This document shows positions 1-8,054 of a stretch of 64,000 nt of DNA, piece after piece. The position numbers and the translations under genes were made by a program. The stretch covers positions 124,001 through 188,000 of the forward strand of contig NW_026712464.1 of NCBI RefSeq assembly GCF_022539665.2, in the 5' to 3' direction. Below the pieces are notes generated by a model. The model made no database searches. It was given only the letters and a program-made list of their open reading frames with translations, and was not told where the DNA came from. The stretch's first letter is position 1; each line of letters opens with the position of its first letter. This stretch comes from Daphnia carinata (taxonomy: Eukaryota > Arthropoda > Branchiopoda > Diplostraca > Daphniidae).

Positions 1-2360
1 AACACTATATTCACATTGAATACACGTATATTTGATGCTGTTTTAATGTAGATATTTAAACTGATTCTATAACACTATATTCACATTGAATACACGTATA
101 TTTCATGCTGTTTGAATGTAGATATTGAAACTCACTGTATTACACTATATTCACATTGAATACACGTATATTTGATGCTGTTTGAATGTAGATATTGAAA
201 CTGATTCTATAACACTATATTCACATTGAATACACATATATTTGATGCTGTTTGAATGTAGATATTTAAACTGATTTTATAACACTATATTCACATTGAA
301 TACACGTATATTTCATGCTGTTTGAATGTAGATATTGAAACTCACTGTATTACACTATATTCACATTGAATACACGTATATTTGATGCTGTTTAAATGTA
401 GATATTGAAACTGATTCTATAACACTATATTTACATTGAATACACGTATAGTTGATGCTTTTTGAATGTAGATATTTAAACTGATTCTATAACACTATAT
501 TCACATTGAATAAACGTATATTTGATGCTGTTTTAATGTAGATATTCAAACTGATTCTATAACACTATATTCACATTGAATACACGTATATTTTATGCTG
601 TTTGAATGTAGATATTGAAACTGATTTTATAACACTATATTCACATTCAATACACGTATATTTTCATGCTGTTTGAATTTAGATATTGAAACTCACTGTA
701 TTACACTATATTCACATTGAATACACGTATATTTGATGCTGTTTGAATGTAGATATTTAAACTGATTCTATAACACTATATTTACATTGAATTCACGTAT
801 ATTTGATGCTGTTTGAATGTAGATATTTAAACTGATTCTATAACACTATATTCACATTGAATACACGTATATTTGATGCTGTTTGAATGTAGATATTGAA
901 ACTGATTCTATAACACTATATTCACATTAAATACACGTATATTTGATGCTGTTTGAATGTAGATATTTAAACTGATTCTATAACACTATATTCACATTGA
1001 ATACACGTATATTTGATGCTTTTTGAATGTAGATATTGAAACTGATTCTATAACACTATATTCACATTGAATACACGTATATTTCATGCTGTTTGAATGT
1101 AGATATTGAAACTGATTCTATAACACTATATTCACATTGAATACACGTATATTTCATGCTGTTTGAATGTAGATATTGCAACTGATTCTATAACACTATA
1201 TTCACGTTGAATACACGTATATTTCATGCTGTTTGAATGTAGATATTGAAACTCACTGTATTACACTATATTCACATTGAATACACGTATATTTGATGCT
1301 GTTTGAATGTAGATATTCAAACTGATTCTATAACACTATATTCACATAGAATACACGTATATTTCATGCTGTTTGAATGTAGATATTGAAACTGATTCTA
1401 TAACACTATATTCACATTGAATACACGTATATTTCATGCTGTTTGAATGTAGATATTGAAACTCACTGTATCACACTATATTCACATTGAATACACGTAT
1501 ATTTGTTGCTGTTTGAATGTAGATATTGAAACTCACTGTATCACACTATATTCACATTGAATACACGTATATTTGATGCTGTTTGAATGTAGATATTGAA
1601 ACTGATTCTATGACACTATACTCACATTGAATACACGTATATTTGATGCTGTTTGAATGTAGATATTGAAACTGATTTTATAACACTATATTCACATTGA
1701 ATACACGTATATTTCATGCTGTTTGAATGTAGATATTGAAACTCACTGTATTACACTATATTCACATTGAATACACGTATATTTGATGCTGTTTGAATGT
1801 AGATATTTAAACTGATTCTATAACACTATATTCACATTGAATACACGTATATTTGATGCTGTTTGAATGTAGATATTTAAACTGATTCTATAACACTATA
1901 TTTACATTGAATACACGTATATTTGATGCTGTTTGAATGTAGATATTGAAGCTGATTCTATAACACTATATTCACATTGAATATACGTATATTTCATGCT
2001 GTTTGAATGTAGATATTGAAACTGATTCTATAACACTATATTCACATTGAATACACGTATATTTCATGCTGTTTGAATGTAGATATTGAAACTGATTCTA
2101 TAACACTATATTCACATTGAATACACGTATATTTGATGCTGTTTGAATGTAGATATTGAAACTGATTCTATAACACTATATTCACATTGAATACACGTAT
2201 ATTTGATGCTGTTTGAATGTAGATATTGAAACTGATTCTATAACACTATATTCCCATTGAATACACGTATATTTCATTCTGTTTGAATGTAGATATTGAA
2301 ACTCACTGTATTACACTATATTCACATTGAATACACGTATATTTGGTGCTGTTTGAATAT
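1..2360. repeat. 70-bp satellite, diverged flank array (~34 monomers)
   Basis: Head-to-tail copies of a 70-bp AT-rich unit, all in one orientation. Compared with the main array the copies vary: G or C at monomer position 34 (TTTGATGCTG or TTTCATGCTG), G or T at position 57 (GATATTGAAA or GATATTTAAA), and GATTCTAT or CACTGTAT at 63-70. There are scattered point changes and a one-base insertion near 661. No coding potential is seen. The array is cut at its right end by the Ty3/Gypsy element. Confidence 0.97.
2357..2360. repeat. Target-site duplication ATAT (left) of Ty3/Gypsy element
   Basis: ATAT directly precedes the left LTR and is repeated at 11064-11067. Joining the flanks with one copy rebuilds a continuous satellite monomer. 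A 4-bp duplication fits env-bearing Gypsy elements. Confidence 0.88.
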
Positions 2361-2747
2361 TGTAACGAGCGATCACGGGAGTAACTGTTTATTTGGAGGA
2401 TTTTAACCAACACGGCCAACTACACAAGGCATAACACTAAAAGGATAACATAAAAAGGGAAAAACTGCTTACACTAAGGGCAGAAACGCACAAGTTAAAG
2501 AAGGTACACTAACACGACTAACTCACGACTGACCAGACTACCAACTGCCTGACTACTCTGCCCGGGTTTTTCATGGTTCGCATCTTCCGTCCATCGAAGG
2601 CTAAAGCCATCGGATGGAGAAAGACGACCTTTCCGACGGATGGTGAGTCTCCCCGTTACAGCTATAATGGCGGGTGAGAACGGGCGTTGAAGCTCTCTCC
2701 CACGCCACTCTCGTATTTCTTGGACTAGCAAGAAACCATTCGCTACA
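2361..2747 (-). repeat. 3' LTR of Ty3/Gypsy element
   Basis: A 387-bp terminal repeat, TGT...ACA on either strand. It matches 10677-11063 except at two sites: A at 2400 versus G at 10716, and T versus C in AGCTATAAYGGCGGG (about 2667 versus 10983). In the sense direction it follows a polypurine tract. It holds an AATAAA signal near its 3' end. Confidence 0.96.
2388..2393 (-). promoter_or_regulatory. AATAAA poly(A) signal in 3' LTR
   Basis: The plus strand reads TTTATT, so the element's sense strand reads AATAAA, 27 bases before the LTR's 3' end. This position suits 3' end formation in R/U5. The same hexamer is at 10704-10709 in the other LTR. Confidence 0.6.
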
Positions 2748-2758
2748 TCCCCTTCCTC
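2748..2758 (-). other. Polypurine tract of Ty3/Gypsy element
   Basis: The sense strand reads GAGGAAGGGGA immediately before the 3' LTR start (TGTAGCG). A purine run abutting the 3' LTR is the usual primer for plus-strand DNA synthesis. Confidence 0.85.
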
Positions 2759-3085
2759 AGCCTGCGACTCGTCCCGATCGCATTGTCCCGCGAGCAGAAA
2801 CTAGACGGGCGTAGGCCTAGACCCAAATAACGTAAATCAAACAAATGCAACACACTATCTTTAACAGCAAAAAAACTACACATAAAATATCGGGCAGACT
2901 ACATATAAGGGAATACAAGGAGTAAACATAATAATAACGACACGAAGCGAGACTGAACAGAGTTTTTCTGTACTCAGAGGGTCGAACTACAGTCGTCCAT
3001 CTACGTCAGCCTCGTGTACAGCTAGTCGGCCTTCTAGTTCGACTATGCGTTGGGTAACGCTGGCGAGCGACAACTGATATCCACG
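2759..3085 (-). other. Region between env stop and polypurine tract
   Basis: About 330 bases after the envelope TGA stop (3086-3088). The envelope frame stays open for 32 further codons beyond that TGA, to a TAG at 2987-2989. From 2986 down to the polypurine tract I see only AT-rich 3' untranslated sequence with no recognisable gene. Confidence 0.6.
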
Positions 3086-5092
3086 TCAGCCAAAAAATAA
3101 CAATATCCCAGAGCCCAGCAACAACCCGACTATCGCGACAACTATTTCGTAGGGATAACGGAGCCCGACGGTGCGGTCGACCTCCATAGCCACTCTTGCT
3201 TTCTCTTCTTCTTCAATCACGCGCAAGTGTTCACCCATGAGTGTAATACGGCTCTGAAACTTAGCGCGGCGCGATAGCAGGAGCTTGTTAGGCGCACCAT
3301 TTTTTTCGCTGGGGGATGAAGTTTCCTCTTCGGCAGTCTCCGATAGAAGTGGAACCAAATTTTCGAGCTGTGTCATAGTCGGTAGAGTGCTGTTGCTGAG
3401 TGCATGTTTGACATTTTTTCTGAAGCTGGCTTGAAAAATCCAATCGTCCGTGTGTGCTGAACACGACATTGGCACCTCGAAGACATCGAACGCTTCCTTC
3501 CTAATAACGGTGTTCGGTCTCCCGCGTTCGTGTGGACAGGTGAACGTTATAGTCGTCTCTTGCGTCGTGGAATAACCCCACCTACGGTGACCTAGATACA
3601 CCGTTTGTTGGCCTCTCCAGGGCGAAAGCTTCGTTTTGCAGTGAAGGCGGCTCCGCACCTCGTCCTTCAAAAACAGCGCCATTGCGCAACTTGACTCCCG
3701 GTGTTTCCTATTTACTGCTCGGCTGATTGGGCAGATGGACGTAGGGGAAGTCACACAGCGGGCAGAGTCGGACACCGACAATTCCACAAAAGCCTGACTA
3801 TCACCGGCCACGGCGAGAAATGGGGGAAGGGGCTCAAACTGAGCACCTAGCGTGGCATCGCCGATGGGGCGCGGCAAGCTGATGACCTCATACAGCGTAA
3901 ATCTGAAAGGAAACTCGAACACGGGTAAGTGCATGAAAATGCGGAGGTAGTTACCTACGGTGGCTACTACCACTTTCGCTTCCGTATACACCTTCCAGAT
4001 ATCCCCGTTCTGGATGGATGGGCTCAACGACCAGCCTGGAGGTAGAACCGCCTTGATTTCCTTCAGCACAGCTTGCACTTGTAATGGAGGAAAAAGAGTA
4101 ACCGGGAGCCGCCCCATGGACATAGTAGCTATGCCAACCGAAAAGCTGTTCAGTTCTTCATCAAGCCAGGCGAGGGCGGACTCCACCTGCCGAAAAGCAT
4201 CCTCCACTCTCGTGATTGCTATCCAATGCGTCTCCATTTCTCGTGCGACTCCTTCAATTTTTTGGTGTAATTTCCAGGTTTCTCTCTCGATTTGCGCGAA
4301 AGCAGTCTGTAGCTCATTCACAGCATCAGCTACTGCTTTCGTTTCCCACAATGTCTCATTTATGAGAGATGCGTGGACCTCCAAAGCATGCACGATTGAG
4401 GTAGTCTCCGTGGACAATTTTTCCAGGCGACCATGGACATGTTCGAGGTCCTCCTGCGTGGACACTCCGAAGAGCCAATTGAGTACTTTACCACCTCCGT
4501 CAATTAATCCTCGCTTCCGCCTCGCTGCTTGCAGGTTAACGGCTGTTTTTAGGTCACTAAAACGTTGGTTACAACGCCGTAACTTCCCTAACTCAACTAG
4601 GGCTCTCCCCTTCACATGTTGTTGTAGCGTCAGCTTAAATTTGTCTCTAGGGCCATTATGACGATTAGCCATAGTATCCACTTTCACTTCGAGCCACTCG
4701 TGTAGGGTCTTCATCATGGTTGTCAGGTGGTCGAATGTAAGGTCGGTGGCCACGACCCATTCGGAGTCGGAGAACGACACTTCCCCCTCGGACTTAAAAA
4801 TCACTCCTTGATAAGCCACTACTTCTTTAGTTGACGCGTGCTTAAATTCTCCTATCACCGTGAGGATAAACAGGAGCGGGAAGGTTAACAGGAATGTTTT
4901 TCTGGCCGCTCGGATCCTTGCGGAACGTCGGGGGCCTCCACCCCCCTCTTCAACGAGCGGCGTGACCGTTCGCGGCAGGGTGGACTCCGTGGGCGGTGGT
5001 TGCTCCGGTGGTTGTTCTGGTGCCCGGTTTCCAGTGTGGGCCCGGGGTTGGCGACGCAGAGAAGTCCCCCCTGGTTGATCGCCGGTGTCCAT
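3086..5092 (-). CDS. env: F-like envelope fusion glycoprotein (env), in frame with integrase
   Basis: The C-terminal 668 residues of the frame, counted from the first plausible internal Met (ATG at 5090-5092, residue 585). Visible parts: a basic Pro-rich lead, a hydrophobic signal-peptide-like stretch (about 650-665), a furin-type site RRKR at 775-778, and directly after it a Gly-rich hydrophobic segment (GLIDGGGKVLNWLFG) placed and shaped like the fusion peptide of baculovirus F and errantivirus Env proteins. A long helical, coiled-coil-prone region follows (about 797-900), then a Cys-containing ectodomain and one membrane anchor at about 1233-1252. Such proteins act as class I fusion proteins cleaved into two subunits. 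The frame ends right at the anchor, leaving no cytoplasmic tail, although 32 more codons are open beyond the TGA. Expression is unknown; relatives usually use a spliced mRNA. Confidence 0.82.
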   Translation of the reverse strand: MDTGDQPGGTSLRRQPRAHTGNRAPEQPPEQPPPTESTLPRTVTPLVEEGGGGPRRSARIRAARKTFLLTFPLLFILTVIGEFKHASTKEVVAYQGVIFKSEGEVSFSDSEWVVATDLTFDHLTTMMKTLHEWLEVKVDTMANRHNGPRDKFKLTLQQHVKGRALVELGKLRRCNQRFSDLKTAVNLQAARRKRGLIDGGGKVLNWLFGVSTQEDLEHVHGRLEKLSTETTSIVHALEVHASLINETLWETKAVADAVNELQTAFAQIERETWKLHQKIEGVAREMETHWIAITRVEDAFRQVESALAWLDEELNSFSVGIATMSMGRLPVTLFPPLQVQAVLKEIKAVLPPGWSLSPSIQNGDIWKVYTEAKVVVATVGNYLRIFMHLPVFEFPFRFTLYEVISLPRPIGDATLGAQFEPLPPFLAVAGDSQAFVELSVSDSARCVTSPTSICPISRAVNRKHRESSCAMALFLKDEVRSRLHCKTKLSPWRGQQTVYLGHRRWGYSTTQETTITFTCPHERGRPNTVIRKEAFDVFEVPMSCSAHTDDWIFQASFRKNVKHALSNSTLPTMTQLENLVPLLSETAEEETSSPSEKNGAPNKLLLSRRAKFQSRITLMGEHLRVIEEEEKARVAMEVDRTVGLRYPYEIVVAIVGLLLGSGILLFFG

Positions 5093-6874
5093 AGCACTGG
5101 TGGCTTGCACCTGGGGCCTAGGACTCACACAATCGACGAAAGGCTTGATCCGCTCCACATGTACAATTTCGGATTTTGGGGACTTGCCGAGCTTGACCTC
5201 ATAGTTGCTGGGAGTGGTTTGGCGCACAACCGTGTATGGCCCAAACCAGCGATGCAGAAGCTTCTCCGACTTCCCTACCTTCCGGATTGGTTTGTAAATT
5301 AACACCTCTTCACCGGGCAGGTAAGTCGGGGCGTCTCGGCGGCCCTCATCGTACCGCACCTTCTGCTTTTTGTGTACCGCGGCGCTCAGAGTCTGTACAT
5401 CCTGACGCGCTCGTTGTAACCTTTCCAAGGCCCATTCTGTTGGGTCCCGGTCGCGAGGAGGAACAAGATTGGGGTCGGAACCCAAGGCACCGTCGACAGG
5501 GAGAAAAGCCTCCCTCCCATACACGAGGTAAAAAGGGGTCCTTCCCGTACTTTCCTGGCGGCTGGTGTTGTAGGCGAAGGTTACAAACGGTAAGGATTCA
5601 TCCCAATCCCGGTGATCCGCACTAACATACATAGATAGCATATCGGCTAGAGTATGATTTAGCCGTTCGACCAACCCATTCGCCTGAGGCCGGTATGCCG
5701 TGGTGGACGTATGGTTGGTTTCCATCGCCTGTAGCACCTTCTGCGTCACCTCCGCCATAAAGCAGCGCCCTTGGTCGGTTGTCAATTTACGAGGGGCTCC
5801 GTGACGTAACAACACACTTTTCACCAAAAAGTCGGCCACCTCTGCGGCGTCTGCTCTCGGCAGGGCTTTAGTCTCTGCCCACTTAGTAACGTAGTCAACG
5901 GCAACAATGATGTTGGTATTGCCGGTTTTCGACAGAGGGAAGGGACCTAAAATGTCCATCCCTAGTCTCTCGAAGGGACGCTCACTTTGCTGGATTTCCA
6001 TGAATCCAGCCGGACGCTGGTATACCGGCTTGCGCGATTGACACTCGCGACACTTCCGCAGGAAATCACGGATATCCTCTCCCATGCCTGGCCAATAATA
6101 CCGGGCCTGGATCTTGTGTAGTGTCCGCGTGAGTCCCAAATGGCCAGCAGTAATGTCGTGATGACAAGCACGCATCACCTCTTCTCTGAAGGATTGGGGA
6201 ACACACAGACGTAAGAGGAGGCCGTCCTCCATGACTTTTGCACGATATAGCAGTCCATCCCTAAGACGATATTGGGGGTATGGTTTCCCCTTTTCCAATT
6301 CAGCAAATACAAGCTTCCACTCATGTTTCTGGGCGCACTGTAAAGCACTTTTGCTTTCCAAGTCGACACTCAGGGCAGCAACCATACACTGCAATTCTTC
6401 GTCCAGTTCTTGCGGAGGGTCCGTTGGGTAACGAGAGAGAGCGTCCGCGTCTGAATGTAATCTCCCGCTCCGATGAACGATACGCAGCAAGAATTCTTGG
6501 AGTTGGAGACTCCAACGAGCTAGGCGCCCTGCTAGGTCCTTCTTTGTCAACAACCAACAAAGGGCGTGGTGATCGGTTACCACCAGAGTTTCCATGCCCC
6601 AGATATAACTGCGAAACTTTTTCACGGCCCACACCAAGGCCAAACACTCCTTCTCGGTGATCGAATAGTTACTTTCACTTTTAGACAGTAGTCGACTCGC
6701 GTAGGCCAATGGCCTCTCCACATTGTCAAAACGCTGTAGCAGTACGGCCCCTAGGCCGTAGTCACAAGCGTCAGGGTGAATTTCAAAAGGCCTATCAAAA
6801 TCGGGGTAGGCTAAAATTGCAGCTCGAGTCAACGCCTGCTTCAATGAAAAGAAACTCGCTTCCTGGGGTGCTTC
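3086..6874 (-). pseudogene. RNase H - integrase - envelope, one continuous frame (3' part of pol plus env)
   Basis: An open frame from just after the TGA at 6875-6877 to the TGA at 3086-3088. The first residues are the RT/RNase H connection, so the true start lies upstream and no AUG start is proposed; residue numbers below count from a TTG at 6844. RNase H occupies about 15-140, with acidic residues D25, E66, D91 and D134. The integrase zinc finger has H229/H235 and C265/C268. The integrase core has D297, D357 and E393 with 35 residues between the last two, as expected for D-D-35-E. A GPY/F-type module (W-F-G-P-Y) lies at about 533-537, ending near 570. A Pro/Glu/Arg-rich linker follows, and the frame runs without a stop into the envelope (about 585-1252). 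Listed as a pseudogene because it is cut off from the RT by a stop. The catalytic residues themselves look intact. Confidence 0.85.
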
Positions 6875-7385
6875 TCACGCAAAACAACCTCCCTTCTTAA
6901 ACAGGTCCGTAAGTGGCTTTGCGGACTGGGCAAACTGAGGGATAAACCTACGGTAATAAGAACACAACCCAACGAAGCTACGTACGCATTTCAACCTTTC
7001 GCTCGGTTTATTGAAAGAGGATGGAATGGGAAAGTTGACAATGGCGTTAATTTTATCGGGATCAGGGCGGACACCTAGTCCACTGATTACGTGGCCAAGA
7101 GCTTTGATCTCACTGGCTCCAAACTGACATTTGACTAACTTGATCTTTAATCCCGCACTTTGTAAGACGGTCAGAACTTGACGGACTCGGCTTAAATGTT
7201 CTTTCACCCCCGAAGCGTAGATAATTATATCATCCAGATAGACGAGGCAAATCGACCACCTCAGTCCGGCCAGGACTAAGTCCATCATCCGCTGGAAGGT
7301 CCCCGGGGCTGACGCCAACCCAAACGGCATCACCAGGAACTGGTATAGGCCGTCGGGGGTAACGAACGCGGTCTTTTCTTTTCTT
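6875..7385 (-). pseudogene. Reverse transcriptase, C-terminal part (YLDD), bounded by frameshift and stop
   Basis: Frame carrying the second half of the RT palm plus the thumb. It shows the F-V-T-P-D-G and M-P-F-G-L motifs, the catalytic YLDD box, and the L-G-H-V-I and F-V-G-L-C-S-Y-Y-R-R-F motifs typical of Ty3/Gypsy RT. The open frame extends up to about 7426, but RT homology starts near 7385, where it takes over from the upstream RT frame across an A/G-rich run (plus-strand T4 runs at 7374-7377 and 7379-7382). It ends in TGA at 6875-6877, in the same frame as RNase H downstream, at a point where related elements commonly have a Trp codon. Both catalytic Asp residues of YLDD are present. 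Confidence 0.85.
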
Positions 7386-8054
7386 GTCGGCCTCGTGAAG
7401 GGGTACCTGCCAGTACCCGCTCTCAAGGTCGATGGTGCTAAAAATACAGGCGTTTCCCATACGCGACAGCGTCTCTTCGATCCTCGGCAAGGGGTACACG
7501 TCCCTCACTGAGATGGAGTTCAGCCGACGGTAGTCGACACAGAAACGCCAGCTTCCATCCTTTTTCTTCACCAGCACCACAGGCGAGGCCCAAGGGCTGC
7601 TTGAGCGCTCGATCACACCCTTTTTTAGCATTTGGTCGACCTGTTCCTGGACTATTGCTCTTTCCTTCCACGCGCTTTTGTAGGGCGGTTGGTGAACGGG
7701 TGCTGCGGTCCCCGTGTTAATGCGGTGCTCAGCCTCTCGGCACATCCCTAGTTCACCATCTCTCAACGCAAAACAGGTGTTAAACTCTTCGAGTACGTCC
7801 ACCAGCTTTTCAGCTTCATCGGCAGGGAGGTCTGCCGAAACTTGTTTTCTCAAGGCTTCGCGGGGGATGTCCCCCGCATCCGAAGAGTCGGGACGGACCT
7901 CCTCGGACGTTAGCACGATAGCCGCACCTTCCTCCCCGTTTTGCTGCACAGCTCCCTCAATGGGTACCACAGAAGAATCGATGATCTCCATCTGGCCTAA
8001 CACCGTGTCCTCCCGCAAGTACGTTTGGCGATTAGCCCAATTTACGATGAGCAC
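7374..8054 (-). pseudogene. Protease-RT linker and N-terminal half of reverse transcriptase
   Basis: Frame starting at a GTG (8052-8054), probably not a true start, that overlaps the end of the Gag-protease frame by 13 bases. The first 100 or so residues form the protease-RT linker. RT fingers/palm follow, with the motifs S-P-W-A-S-P-V-V-L-V-K-K-K-D-G, R-F-C-V-D-Y-R-R-L-N and S-T-I-D-L-E-S-G-Y-W-Q, the last carrying catalytic Asp209. Homology stops at about residue 224, and codons beyond 7374 down to the stop at 7230 are out of frame and unrelated to RT. Gag, this frame and the next therefore need two frame changes to form Pol. Single-base indels, real or from assembly, explain this more simply than two programmed shifts. 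Confidence 0.85.

Noticed and set aside
3086..5092. An integrated baculovirus or other DNA virus, suggested by the F-like envelope
   Set aside because: The envelope is flanked by integrase, a polypurine tract and LTRs, so it belongs to a retroelement. No baculovirus gene accompanies it.
3086..6877. TGA reassigned to Trp in this genome
   Set aside because: Two in-frame TGA codons hint at it, but the long BEL/Pao frame in the same window contains none and ends in TAA. Ordinary nonsense changes, readthrough or assembly error suffice.
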